Positions 8,722 through 18,200 of a stretch of DNA of 64,000 nt are shown here, one piece after another. The stretch is from Neisseria sp. 83E34 (GTDB lineage Bacteria > Pseudomonadota > Gammaproteobacteria > Burkholderiales > Neisseriaceae): assembly GCF_001308015.1 (NCBI RefSeq), contig NZ_LGYH01000010.1, forward strand, positions 1 to 64,000, in the 5' to 3' direction. The translations under genes and the position numbers were made by a program. The number at the start of each line of letters is the position of its first letter. Position 1 is the stretch's first letter. The notes beneath the pieces are model-generated. The model was given only the letters and a program-made list of their open reading frames with translations. It searched no databases and had not been told where the DNA came from.

Positions 8722-9230
8722 TGAAACAAAACAGATTCAAACGTTTGTGGCAACACTGGCTGCACCCGCGCCAACGTGTCGAACGTTATTTCCCAACTCA
8801 GGATTTAAAACGCATCAGCGAAAACATAGGCCTGTCTGAAAAAAACCATCAAGGCCAGGTTCGGTTTGTGATTGAATCCCGCTACCCCTCGGCCGCCATA
8901 TTAAACGGCTTAGACACCCGCACACGCGCGCGCCAATGGTTTGGCGAGCTAAATGTGTGGGATACCGAATTAAATACCGGCGTACTCGTTTATATTTCGT
9001 TTGCCGACCACGCAGTAGAAATTGTGGCCGACCGGGGCATCGCAGCAAAAGTAAGCGCGCAGCAATGGCAAGAAGTTTGCCAAAATATGCTGATGCATTT
9101 CAAACGCGCTGAATTTGTAGCTGGCTTAGAACGCGGTCTGAAAGACGTTACCGCCGTGCTTACCGAACATTTTCCCCAATGCCCGCAAGAATCAGTGGAT
9201 GAATTACCGAATGATGTGGTATTAAGATAA
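8721..9230 (+). CDS. TPM-domain protein, cytosolic-looking
   Basis: A 169-residue protein with a TPM domain across most of its length (FGELNVWDTELNTGVLVYISFADHAVEIVADRGIAAKV). There is no signal peptide or membrane segment; the N-terminus is basic (MKQNRFKRLWQHWLHPRQR). The start overlaps the stop of the previous TPM gene. A DUS variant (GGCCTGTCTGAA, 8829-8840) lies in the coding sequence and encodes LSE. The third member of a lemA-TPM-TPM cluster; function is unknown. Confidence 0.85.
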   Translation: MKQNRFKRLWQHWLHPRQRVERYFPTQDLKRISENIGLSEKNHQGQVRFVIESRYPSAAILNGLDTRTRARQWFGELNVWDTELNTGVLVYISFADHAVEIVADRGIAAKVSAQQWQEVCQNMLMHFKRAEFVAGLERGLKDVTAVLTEHFPQCPQESVDELPNDVVLR

Positions 9231-9237
9231 GCCTTAA

Positions 9238-9282
9238 TAAACCAATGCCTGTCTGAACAGTTTTTCAGACAGGCATTGGTTT
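9238..9282. terminator. Paired-DUS bidirectional terminator
   Basis: DUS 9246-9257 and inverse 9264-9275 extend to an about 19-base stem (AAACCAATGCC... / ...GGCATTGGTTT). It sits between the convergent TPM gene and argD. Confidence 0.85.
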
Positions 9283-9297
9283 CATTTCAGCGCGGTT

Positions 9298-10497
9298 TTA
9301 TCCGTTCTTGCCGCAAACCTGCAACCATTCTTGCAAAGCCGAACGCAGCTTGGATACGCCCTCTTCAATTTCTTCATCTGTAATCAGCAGACTCGGCGCC
9401 AAACGCACGACGTTCGAGCCTGCCACCAAAATCATCAATCCATGTGCTAAAGCCAGGGCGGTAATCTCGCTTGCTTTACCGGCGTAATCGTCTGCCAATA
9501 CACAGCCTATCAGCAGGCCTTCGCCGCGCACGGTTTGGAATACGCCGGTTTCTGCACCCAATGCCGTCAGCATTTGCTTTAATTTTGCACCCTGCCCGTT
9601 TACATGTGCTAGTGTTTGCGGCGTATTGATGATGTCAAACGCTCTTGAGCCCACCGCACACGCAAGCGGGTTGCCGCCGAAGGTGGTGCCGTGCGAGCCC
9701 GGGCCGAAGCTGGACGCGATCTTTTCGGTAGTCAGCATAGCGCCGATAGGGAAACCGCAGCCCAATGCTTTGGCTGAAGTCATGATGTCTGGCAACACGC
9801 CGCTGTGTTCATAGGCGAACAATTTGCCCGTACGCCCCATGCCTGTCTGAACTTCGTCAAAAATCAGGCAGGCATTATATTTGTCGCACAAGCTGCGCGC
9901 GGCCTGCAAATACTCCACCGCGGCGGGCAACACACCGCTCTCGCCTTGCACAGGCTCGATAATCACAGCGCAGGTTTTATCACTTATTGCGGTTTCCAAC
10001 GCAGCAACGTCGTTGAACGGCACATGATTGATTCCCGCAGGAAGCGGCGCAAAATCCTGGCTGTATTTCGGCTGCCCGCCCACGCTCACGGTAAACAGCG
10101 TACGGCCGTGAAACGCATTTACGCAGGCGATGATTTCGTTTTTTTCCGCACCGTAGTGATCGCGCGCGTATTTACGCGCCAGCTTCAGCGCGGCCTCGTT
10201 GGCCTCGGCGCCGGAATTGCAGAAAAATACTTTTTCCGCAAACGTGTGTTCAACCAGTTTTTGCGCTAACTCTTGTGCGGCACGTGTGGTGTAGATATTG
10301 GAAATATGCCACATTTTGTGCGCCTGCTGCGTGAGCGCTTCCACCAAATCAGGATGGCAATGGCCGAGCGCGTTTACCGCAATACCGCCCGCCAAATCAA
10401 TATATTCCCGCCCTTCGGTATCCCAAACGCGGCTGCCCGAAGCGCGTTCGGGAATGACGGGGGCGAAAGAGAAGTTCGGGGTAATGTAGTTCTGCAT
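9298..10497 (-). CDS. argD: Acetylornithine aminotransferase
   Basis: A 399-residue class III PLP aminotransferase. It converts N-acetylglutamate semialdehyde to N-acetylornithine in arginine synthesis, and often also serves N-succinyl-diaminopimelate. Key motifs are FFCNSGAEANEAALKLAR, the FDEVQTGMGRTG segment, and the PLP-lysine in TSAKALGCGFPIGA. A DUS (9840-9851) is embedded in the coding sequence and encodes part of VQTGMG, so the uptake word is written into a conserved motif. Meningococcal-type argD proteins have about this length. Confidence 0.93.
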   Translation of the reverse strand: MQNYITPNFSFAPVIPERASGSRVWDTEGREYIDLAGGIAVNALGHCHPDLVEALTQQAHKMWHISNIYTTRAAQELAQKLVEHTFAEKVFFCNSGAEANEAALKLARKYARDHYGAEKNEIIACVNAFHGRTLFTVSVGGQPKYSQDFAPLPAGINHVPFNDVAALETAISDKTCAVIIEPVQGESGVLPAAVEYLQAARSLCDKYNACLIFDEVQTGMGRTGKLFAYEHSGVLPDIMTSAKALGCGFPIGAMLTTEKIASSFGPGSHGTTFGGNPLACAVGSRAFDIINTPQTLAHVNGQGAKLKQMLTALGAETGVFQTVRGEGLLIGCVLADDYAGKASEITALALAHGLMILVAGSNVVRLAPSLLITDEEIEEGVSKLRSALQEWLQVCGKNG

Positions 10498-10581
10498 TAT
10501 TTTTCCTTTATTTTTAGATGCTTTAGTTAATTTTATCGCTGTGCTATCTCACCATGCTCTACTATTGGTTCTGTTTCCGGC

Positions 10582-11979
10582 TTACTTACTGTAACGACCC
10601 GCCATCGCCTTGAATATCAAATTTTCATAACGCAGCACTTCATAGCGCTGGTTCAACACTTCCTGCGCGGAACTGTATTCGGTGTTAAGCGCTTCAAGCC
10701 AGTCTTTCAGGCTGTTTTTACCATGCTGGTAACGCAGTTGGTAATAGCGGCTGTTCTTTTTGTCCGACTCATATTTCTGCTGTACGTTTGCTGAAGTTTG
10801 GCGGGCTTTTTCATAGGCCAAATAATAAGTGTTGACTTCATTCAGCGCGGTAGTCAGTGCGGTTTCAAAGTCAACAGCAGCGCCATCAAATTCAGCCTGC
10901 ACGGCTTTGTCTTGCCATTTGAGGGTTTTCCAATTCAAAAAAGGCAGGTTCACACTCACATTACCACCCAAAAACGGTACGTTAAACATGGTTCTGGCCT
11001 TATCGGATGCAGTGCTTAACGTCGCGCCCAAAGTAACGCTGGGATACCAACTGCGTTTTTGCGCTTCCACATTACTCACGGCGGCTTGCAGGCGGGCTTC
11101 TGCCGCGCGCAAATCGGGGCGGTTGGCCAATGTGGCAATCGGTACGTTCATATCGACATTAATCGGATGGCTCAGTTTATAATCGGTCGCAATAATACCT
11201 ATGGTTTCATTTGGCTTTAGATTCAATAGATTGCGCAAGGTTTGTTCTTGTGTGTCACGCGCACGTTTCAGGCTGATTAAGTTGTTTTGGGTTGCCAACA
11301 GGGTTTGTTCGCTTTGACGGGGATCGGCCGAGGAAACCTTGCCTTCGCGGTATTGCGCGGCAGCGATACGTTTAATTTCTTGATAACGCTTTAGGGTTTG
11401 CTCGCTCAGGTTGATGGCTTCATTCAGATAAGCGATATTGAAATAAGCATCGGCCACATTGTTAATCAATGCAAGCCTGGCAGCTTCCAAATCATAGCGT
11501 GTTGCTTGATATTCGCTCACTTTGGCATTAGTTTGTGCCTGCAGCTTGCGCCACAAGTCGATTTCATAGCTCAAACCGGCTTGGCTGCCGAATGTTCGGC
11601 TACCTTCACCGGTTTTGAGGTTTTCTCGGGTGCTTGCGCTTAGCGAACCCTCTAAGGTTGGCAAGCGGCCGGCACCTGAAATTTTGGCCTGATAAAGCGC
11701 TTTGTTCACATTGATAGCAGCCTTTTTCAAGTCCGCATTATTGGCCAAAGCCTGCTGAATCAGTGCATTCAAGCCGGTATTGTTGTATGCCGCCCACCAT
11801 TGGGTGTCGATCTGATAACGGGCAGCGGCCTGCTCTGCGGAAATGATGCTGCCGGAAGATTCGATTGTGAGGCCGGAATCGGTTTTCGGGCCGGCAGCAC
11901 ATGCGCTGATAATCAACACAGCCGCAAGGCGGATGCCTGTCTGAAAAAAAGGAGTGTGCTTCATTAATTTATATTCCAT
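10582..11979 (-). CDS. Outer membrane factor lipoprotein (NodT/TolC-type) of a MacAB-like pump
   Basis: A 465-residue outer membrane efflux protein. The N-terminus has a lipobox in LAAVLIISACAAG, then two repeated OEP domains (LIQQALANNADLKKAAINV, SYEIDLWRKLQAQTNAK; second half ANRPDLRAAEARLQAAV). It would form the trimeric outer membrane channel for the MacA-MacB pair just upstream. An in-frame ATG at 11964 is an alternative start. A DUS at 11934-11945 is written into the signal peptide (encoding FQTGI). The gene lies 64 bases behind macB, with an inverted DUS pair in the gap. Confidence 0.9.
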   Translation of the reverse strand: MEYKLMKHTPFFQTGIRLAAVLIISACAAGPKTDSGLTIESSGSIISAEQAAARYQIDTQWWAAYNNTGLNALIQQALANNADLKKAAINVNKALYQAKISGAGRLPTLEGSLSASTRENLKTGEGSRTFGSQAGLSYEIDLWRKLQAQTNAKVSEYQATRYDLEAARLALINNVADAYFNIAYLNEAINLSEQTLKRYQEIKRIAAAQYREGKVSSADPRQSEQTLLATQNNLISLKRARDTQEQTLRNLLNLKPNETIGIIATDYKLSHPINVDMNVPIATLANRPDLRAAEARLQAAVSNVEAQKRSWYPSVTLGATLSTASDKARTMFNVPFLGGNVSVNLPFLNWKTLKWQDKAVQAEFDGAAVDFETALTTALNEVNTYYLAYEKARQTSANVQQKYESDKKNSRYYQLRYQHGKNSLKDWLEALNTEYSSAQEVLNQRYEVLRYENLIFKAMAGRYSK

Positions 11980-11984
11980 AGGCT

Positions 11985-12038
11985 TTCAGACAGGCATTGT
12001 GATTAACAAAAAGCTTGTGCTATCTATGCCTGTCTGAA
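11985..12038. repeat. Inverted DUS pair between macB and the outer membrane factor gene
   Basis: Inverse DUS 11985-11996 and DUS 12027-12038 can form a stem with a 30-base loop. It may act as a partial terminator inside the operon. Confidence 0.75.
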
Positions 12039-12043
12039 ACTGG

Positions 12044-13984
12044 TCAATCATGTGCCAATGCGTCAATCGGGTTGAGCTTGGATGCCCGGTTAGCCGGAAT
12101 ATAACCGAACACCACGCCGATAATGGTGGAGCAAGCTACGGCACCGACAACCGACATGGCGGAAAACGTCATGGCAAAATCGGTAACGAAATGGTTAAAA
12201 GTCATACCGATTAATATCGAAAGCGCAATGCCGGTCATCCCGCCGATCAGGCAGATTAATACTGCCTCAATCAAAAACTGCTGCAAAATATTGCCCTGCC
12301 GCGCACCTATCGCCATACGCACGCCGATTTCTTTGGTGCGCTCGGTTACCGACACCAGCATAATGTTCATCACGCCGATACCGCCCACCACCAACGAAAT
12401 CAGCGCAATGCTGGAAATCAGCAACGTCATCGTACCGGTAGCGCTTTCTACGGTTTGCTTGATGCTGTCGCTGTTGCGCATGAAAAAGTCTTCCGTGCCA
12501 TGGCGCGAAATCAGCAGCTCGGTTAAGCCGTTTTCCGCTGCCTGCGAACTGGCATTGTCGCCCACTTTCACGATGAGCGAGCTGATATGCCGCTCGCCTG
12601 TAATCTGATTCATCACGGTGGTGTAAGGCGACCAGAGCTGAAGGCTGTCTGAATCGCCGCCGAATGCGTTTTTTTCTTCCTTCACCGTGCCGATGATGGT
12701 AAGCGGCCGCTTTTTAAACAAAATCACTTTGCCCAACGGATTTTCATTGTCGGGAAATAATTTTTTTAAAGTATTCTGGTCAATCACCACAACCTGCGCA
12801 TTGTCTTTTACATCTTGCTCGTCAAACAAGCGCCCTTCATCTAACTTAAAACCGCGCACATCAAAATACTGGTTACCCACACCGTAAAGCTGGCCGGTTA
12901 AATCGGCATTGCGGTAAGTGATTGTGCCGCTTGAAGCCGTCATCGGCGTGACATTCGACACATAACTCTGCCTGCCGATAACTTCGGCATCAGCTACAGT
13001 AAGCGTTTTAATCTTGCCGCTGAAGCGGTCGCCAAATCCCTTACCGGGATAAATGCTGATGGTATTGGTGCCGATTGCCGCAATATCTCCCAAAATTTTC
13101 GTTTGGGTGCCTTTGCCCAAAGCCACCACCGACACCACCGAGGCAATGCCGATGATAATGCCGAGCATGGTCAGCAGCGAGCGCATTTTGTGCGACATAA
13201 TAGCCTGCACCGACATTCTGAACGATTCGAGCAATTGGTCTTTGCGAAACAGCCATGAGCGGTTTTCAGGCAGGGTTTCTACCGAGCCGGGAGCTACTTC
13301 GCTGTTTTTACTCACATCGGAAATAATATAGCCGTCTTTGATTTCAATCACACGGTTGGCTAATGCAGCGATTTTCGGATCGTGCGTAACCATAATGATG
13401 GTATGGCCTTCATTATGCAGCTGACGGATAGTGTCCATCACATTTTCGCCGCTTTTCGAATCCAGCGCGCCGGTCGGTTCATCGGCCAGCAAAATCTCAC
13501 CGCCGTTCATCAAAGCCCGCGCAATACTTACCCGCTGCTGCTGGCCGCCTGATAGCTCGCTGGGCTTATTTTCTTCTTTGCCTTCCAAGCCCAGCCGGTG
13601 CAACAAAGCATTCGCTCTATTGTAACGCTCTTTATGCGGTAAGCCGGCATAAACCGCCGGCAAGGCCACATTGTCACGCGCGCTCAACGCATTCAAAAGA
13701 TTGTAACGCTGAAAAATAAACCCAAACCGCTTGCGGCGTAGCCCTGCCAATTCGTTGGCTTCCATTTTGGCAGTTTCAACGCCGTCCACCATGTATGAAC
13801 CGGAACTGGGCGTATCCAAGCAGCCCAGAATATTCATCAAAGTGGATTTACCCGAACCGGATTGGCCGATAATCGCTACAAAGTCGCCTTTGTCGATTTT
13901 CAGGTTGATGTCTTTCAACACATGTACGCGATTGGCGCCCGAACCAAAACAGCGGTTGATATTTTTACATTCGATCAAACTCAT
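12044..13984 (-). CDS. macB: MacB-type ABC exporter (ATPase-permease)
   Basis: A 646-residue protein, close to the length of E. coli MacB (648). The N-terminal ATPase has Walker A [9 protein letters not shown] (about residue 41), signature LSGGQQQR, Walker B [12 protein letters not shown] and the H-loop VTHD. The C-terminal half has one membrane segment near residue 275, a large periplasmic domain, and three membrane segments at the end with the FtsX-like motif [25 protein letters not shown] in variant form ([22 protein letters not shown]). By family knowledge it powers export of macrolides or small envelope molecules with MacA and a TolC-type channel. It lies 18 bases behind macA. Confidence 0.94.
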   Translation of the reverse strand: [646 protein letters not shown]

Positions 13985-14002
13985 CTGGCTTCTCCGCCCG
14001 GT

Positions 14003-15181
14003 TTACAACGGTTCACCCCGACGGCTCCGTTCATCATTCCGCCACTCATCTCCACTGGCTTCAGACACCACCACTTTATCGCCCTCTTTCAACCCCGAAG
14101 TAACTTCAACCGACGAACTGTTTTTGAGGCCTGTCTGAATTTCTTTTTCATGGGCATAACCCGCTGCATCCAGAACTTGAACATAAGACTTACCTTCGCG
14201 TCTTTTCACAGTTAAAGCCGGAACAATCAGAACGTTTTCGCGGCTGGTAACGAATACCGTATTCTGCGTGGTCATGCCAATCGAAAGTTTACCCTCGGGA
14301 TTAGGCACCAGAGCCCGTGCGTAATAATAGATGGCCGAGCTGCTGTTATCCGCGCTGACGCTGGTGTTGCCGGTGCTGTTCGACATAGTGGTTAAAGCCG
14401 GATCTATACTCTCAAGCGTAGCCTCGATCGGCGAATCCGGCTCGGAAAGGATGGTAAACTGAATTTTCTGGCCGCTTTTCACTTTGGTAATATCACCTTC
14501 GGCAATCTGCATTTTATTCAGCATGGTGCCCAAATCTGCAAGCTGGATAATAGTAGGCGAACTTTGAGCCGCATTAATGGTTTGCCCCTCCTCAACCGGC
14601 AGTGCGACAACCGTGCCGTCCATAGGCGCGACAATACGGGTATAACCGAGATCAGCTTCCGCTGTATTGATAGAAATTTGTGTTTGCTTGATGGTTGATT
14701 GCAATTCGGTAATTTTGGCTTTTGAGTCTGCCAGCGCATCTTGTGCATTCTCTAATTCTTCTTTTGACGTGGCATTTTCTGCCCACAGTGTTTTCTCCCG
14801 TTTATATTTTTTCTCAGCTGAATTTAAAGAAATTTTGGCAGAAGCCAGTTGCGCTTGATAAGTTTCCAGTTTGGCTTTGAGCGTGTTAAGTTCGTTACGC
14901 TGCGAAGTTGAATCAATTTCGGCAATCAAATCGCCTTTTTTTATCTGCTGGCCGAGTTTCACATAGAGCTTTTTAATCTGGCCTGTCGCTTGCGCACCCA
15001 CCTCAACCAAATGGGAAGAAGATAACTCGCCCGTTGCCGAAACCGTTTGGCTGAGCTTGCCTCGCTTTACTGTTTCCGTAATATAAACGGGCTTCTGCTC
15101 CGGCTTCATATATTGCCAGCCGGTATAAGCGATTACAGCCAGCACCAACACGCCCCCAATCCATTTGATGGCTTTTTTCAT
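14003..15181 (-). CDS. macA: MacA-type periplasmic adaptor
   Basis: A 392-residue membrane fusion protein (HlyD/RND adaptor family). One N-terminal membrane anchor (WIGGVLVLAVIAYTGWQY) is followed by a lipoyl half-motif (LVEVGAQATGQIKKLYVKLGQ), a long coiled-coil hairpin at about residues 85-170, the second lipoyl half (YTRIVAPMDGTVVALPVEEGQTI) and beta-barrel domains. It starts the operon macA-macB-outer membrane factor. No good Shine-Dalgarno is seen before the ATG. A DUS variant (GGCCTGTCTGAA) is embedded at 14128-14139. Confidence 0.93.
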   Translation of the reverse strand: MKKAIKWIGGVLVLAVIAYTGWQYMKPEQKPVYITETVKRGKLSQTVSATGELSSSHLVEVGAQATGQIKKLYVKLGQQIKKGDLIAEIDSTSQRNELNTLKAKLETYQAQLASAKISLNSAEKKYKREKTLWAENATSKEELENAQDALADSKAKITELQSTIKQTQISINTAEADLGYTRIVAPMDGTVVALPVEEGQTINAAQSSPTIIQLADLGTMLNKMQIAEGDITKVKSGQKIQFTILSEPDSPIEATLESIDPALTTMSNSTGNTSVSADNSSSAIYYYARALVPNPEGKLSIGMTTQNTVFVTSRENVLIVPALTVKRREGKSYVQVLDAAGYAHEKEIQTGLKNSSSVEVTSGLKEGDKVVVSEASGDEWRNDERSRRGEPL

Positions 15182-15544
15182 TTATAAATACTCTAATGTA
15201 TGTTTAAATTGCAACAAAGTTTACTGCATACCATACATACCGCCAAGTTTAAATTTTTCCAGCTCCATCAATACTTTGTTTTATAAAAACAATCCGATAC
15301 TTGTTTTACACAACGCCAAAAAGTTTGCAACGGTTCTAACACAGCGAAACAAATATTTTCACATACCAAGTTGATTTCACTCCTCTTGAAGCAAGAATAG
15401 GGCTATAATTCAAAATGTTTTCCAATACAAGAAAATACGGGATTCATGAAAAAAGTTTTTTCATGATTTAAGAAAACGAAGTTTCTGCAAGGAAACAAGT
15501 TTCTGCAAAACTAAAACTCAGTTTTACTGACATATAAAAATACT
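15182..15544. other. Divergent promoter region between macA and the pilin gene
   Basis: No gene is seen. A TATAAT (15404-15409, plus strand) fits a -10 for the pilin-like gene. Just after it lie a small hairpin (TCATGAAAAAA / TTTTTTCATGA near 15445) and a direct repeat of AAGTTTCTGCAA (near 15480 and 15500). Confidence 0.5.
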
Positions 15545-15973
15545 ATGAACATCAAAAACCAACAAAACGGCTTCACTCTCGCCGAGATGCTGATAGCCGT
15601 ATTAATCTTGGCCATTTTAGCCACAATCGCCTACCCTTCTTACGAAAAATTCGTCCGCGACACCCGCATCGAAAACGCACGTGCCGATTTAATCTACAAT
15701 GCCCAGCAGCTTGAGCGTTACTACATTCAAAACCGTACATTTATCGGTTTCAATAATTTAAAAAACGATAACCGTTTCTTTTCTATCCAATTTGCCGACG
15801 GCTCACCTACTGCCGATGGCTTTACCCTGCAAGCCCGCCCCAATGCAACAACCAACGCCAACGAGCAGCGTGTCTTACAACTGAACGACAGCAATATCTT
15901 GGTTATCTGTAATTCGATTAACGATATTTCAAACTCAGGCCCCTCAGATACCGGTTGCCAAATCCAACCTTAA
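15545..15973 (+). CDS. Type IV pilin-like minor pilin, neighbour of comP
   Basis: A 142-residue class III signal peptide protein. The leader MNIKNQQNG is followed by FTLAEMLIAVLILAILATIAYPSYEKF, with the prepilin peptidase site G|F and Glu at position 5 of the mature form. The membrane helix is followed by a pilin-like globular domain with one cysteine pair (VICNS and TGCQI) near the C-terminus. It resembles PilE-like minor pilins and shares its layout with the downstream comP (79 bases away), so it may be a diverged tandem copy. Its role is not known to me: a minor pilin or a second competence pilin are both possible. Confidence 0.85.
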   Translation: MNIKNQQNGFTLAEMLIAVLILAILATIAYPSYEKFVRDTRIENARADLIYNAQQLERYYIQNRTFIGFNNLKNDNRFFSIQFADGSPTADGFTLQARPNATTNANEQRVLQLNDSNILVICNSINDISNSGPSDTGCQIQP

Positions 15974-16052
15974 TTTTTGACAAATCCGCCTTAATTTAAC
16001 ATACTAACATGCATAACTATAACTTGTTTATTTATCACATAAAGGTTAAATT

Positions 16053-16523
16053 ATGCAGAATAATTATCCATCAAACAACGGTTTCACACTTTCCGAAATG
16101 CTGATCGCTATTGCCATATTCAGCATTCTCGCCCTAATTGCCTACCCTGCTTACAGCAATTACGTTCGCGATGCCAGAATAGCCGAAATACAAGGCGTTT
16201 TAATTGAAAATGCCCGTTTTATGGAAAATTTTTATTTACAGAATCGTTCATTCAAACAAAACTCCACCACTTGGCCCACTCTTCCCATTACTGCCAATAA
16301 CCATTTCTGTATCAAACCTCAAGGCAATGCCCGCGGCGCGAACACCGATCGGTTTACATTAAAAGCCGTAGCATTCAACAAAAATGCAGAGCCGCGTATT
16401 ATTAAAATCAACGAAGCCCAGCAAATTATCATTTGCGAATCCAGCAAAAGCACATGCGATGACAACGATAATTTCTTCTCAGGTGCCAACAGCACTGACA
16501 AACAGTGCAGAATCGTGTATTAA
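16053..16523 (+). CDS. comP: ComP, type IV minor pilin and DUS receptor
   Basis: A 156-residue prepilin with leader MQNNYPSNNG and mature start FTLSEMLIAIAIFSILALIAYPAY. The segment ENARFMENFYLQNRSFKQ plus NSTTWPTLPI closely parallels meningococcal ComP (ENAHFMEKFYLQNGRFKQ, TSTKWPSLPI from memory). Four cysteines sit at ComP-like places (HFCIK, IIICES, STCDD, KQCRI), consistent with its two disulfides. By established work, ComP in the pilus binds the DNA uptake sequence through a basic surface and gives Neisseria its own-DNA preference. Here it should be matched to TG-wadDUS. The gene ends 9 bases before a paired DUS. Confidence 0.92.
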   Translation: MQNNYPSNNGFTLSEMLIAIAIFSILALIAYPAYSNYVRDARIAEIQGVLIENARFMENFYLQNRSFKQNSTTWPTLPITANNHFCIKPQGNARGANTDRFTLKAVAFNKNAEPRIIKINEAQQIIICESSKSTCDDNDNFFSGANSTDKQCRIVY

Positions 16524-16527
16524 ATAA

Positions 16528-16572
16528 AAAATGCCTGTCTGAAAACTCGCGCATGTTTCAGACAGGCATTCA
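16528..16572. terminator. Paired-DUS terminator between comP and clpX
   Basis: DUS 16532-16543 and inverse 16557-16568 form a 15-base stem with flanking AATGCC / GGCATT, placed between convergent genes. Confidence 0.82.
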
Positions 16573-16585
16573 TCAAAAAAAAAAA

Positions 16586-17863
16586 CTAACCGGCCTTCGC
16601 CTCATATTCTTTTCCATTTGCCAAAAAGAGCTTAGGTTGCTCGCCCTTTTCAACCACGTCAGCCGTAATCAAAACGCGTTTCACATCTTTCAAATCCGGC
16701 AGCAAATACATGGTATCCAACAGTGATTTTTCCAAAATTGAGCGCAAACCCCGCGCCCCTGTTTTACGCTCCAAAGCCAGCTTGGCAACACTGCGCAGCG
16801 CCGCTTCTTCTATTTCCAGCTCTGCACCTTCCATTTCAAACAGTGTTTGATACTGCTTCACCAATGCGTTTTTAGGTTCGGTCAAAATATTAATCAGCGC
16901 ATCTTCATCCAATTCTGCCAACGCAGCAATCACCGGCAAACGACCAATCAACTCAGGAATCAGACCGAATTTGATCAAATCTTCCGGTTCAACCGTTTGG
17001 AAAAGCTCGGTAATTTTAGAATCATCATCCTTACTATGTACCGCTGCTCCGAAACCGATGCCGCCTTTTTCCGTACGCTGACGGATAACTTTTTCCAAAC
17101 CGGCAAACGCACCACCGCAAATAAACAAAATATTGGTGGTATCTACTTGAATAAATTCCTGATTAGGATGTTTACGCCCACCTTGTGGGGGCACGCTGGC
17201 AACCGTGCCTTCAATCAATTTCAGCAAAGCCTGCTGCACCCCCTCGCCCGACACGTCGCGGGTAATGGAAGGGTTATCGCTTTTACGCGAAATTTTGTCG
17301 ATTTCATCAATATACACAATTCCGCGTTGGGCTTTTTCAACATCGAAATCACATTTTCCCAATAATTTGGTAATGATTTGCTCAACATCTTCGCCCACAT
17401 AACCCGCTTCAGTCAGTGTAGTGGCATCAGCCATCACAAAAGGAACATCCAATTTTCTGGCCAAAGATTGAGCCAATAAAGTTTTACCCGATCCGGTAGG
17501 GCCGATCAACAAAATATTGCTCTTTGAAAGCTCCACATTATTATTTTCCTTGGGGTGGCGCAGGCGTTTATAATGATTATAAACTGCCACAGCCAAGGCT
17601 TTTTTCGCTTGATCCTGGCCTATTACATGGTCATTCAGATTTGCAACAATTTCTGCAGGCGTAGGCAATTTATTCGATAATCCCGAATCTTTGTCCTGCC
17701 CTACTTTTCCACTTTCAGGCGCTTCGCTGCCGCCCAGCATCACACCACACGCTTCCACACATTCGTTGCAAATAAATGCATGTTCGCCTTCGATTAAATT
17801 CTTTACTTCATGCTCTGCTTTACCGCAAAACGAGCAAGTTCGATTTTCATTTTCCGTGGTCAT
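16586..17863 (-). CDS. clpX: ATP-dependent Clp protease ATP-binding subunit ClpX
   Basis: A 425-residue unfoldase from the ATG at 17863; an upstream in-frame start at 17923 would add 20 unlikely residues. The zinc-binding domain has CSFCGK and CNECVEAC. The AAA+ module has Walker [13 protein letters not shown], Walker [11 protein letters not shown], the pore loop GYVGED, and sensor 2 in [10 protein letters not shown]. It feeds tagged proteins to ClpP. It is convergent with comP. Confidence 0.96.
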   Translation of the reverse strand: MTTENENRTCSFCGKAEHEVKNLIEGEHAFICNECVEACGVMLGGSEAPESGKVGQDKDSGLSNKLPTPAEIVANLNDHVIGQDQAKKALAVAVYNHYKRLRHPKENNNVELSKSNILLIGPTGSGKTLLAQSLARKLDVPFVMADATTLTEAGYVGEDVEQIITKLLGKCDFDVEKAQRGIVYIDEIDKISRKSDNPSITRDVSGEGVQQALLKLIEGTVASVPPQGGRKHPNQEFIQVDTTNILFICGGAFAGLEKVIRQRTEKGGIGFGAAVHSKDDDSKITELFQTVEPEDLIKFGLIPELIGRLPVIAALAELDEDALINILTEPKNALVKQYQTLFEMEGAELEIEEAALRSVAKLALERKTGARGLRSILEKSLLDTMYLLPDLKDVKRVLITADVVEKGEQPKLFLANGKEYEAKAG

Positions 17864-18200
17864 GGATGATCCAGTCTTGTGATGTGATAAATACTTCAAG
17901 CGCAAAAACGCCTGACAAAACATAAAGTATAATAATTATCCGCCACTTTTTCAAACAACCCCTTGCTTTTTCAGACAGGCATGCAACACAACAACGCAAA
18001 GCCTTGGCAAATAAATGCCAAGTTAGGCAAACTGTACTTTACAAAAATAAGCAACCTGACCGACAATAAAAAAATAACGCCGCAAATCTAAAATTTCACG
18101 GCAAATACTGTAACTTATTATATCGTTTACAGAATTATTAGCATTTATATTCCAACCGTCTACAAATCCCTATTTTAAACATCAGAAAGCGATTTTTCTT
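17864..18200. other. Divergent intergenic region clpX/pbpG with one DUS
   Basis: No gene is seen. A single inverse DUS lies at 17970-17981. The rest is AT-rich and should hold the clpX and pbpG promoters. Confidence 0.6.

Noticed and set aside
10582-15181. Type I secretion system for the RTX protein
   Set aside because: The ATPase is MacB-like (FtsX-type permease with four membrane segments), not HlyB-like, and the operon is 24 kb away, so there is no basis to pair it with the RTX protein.
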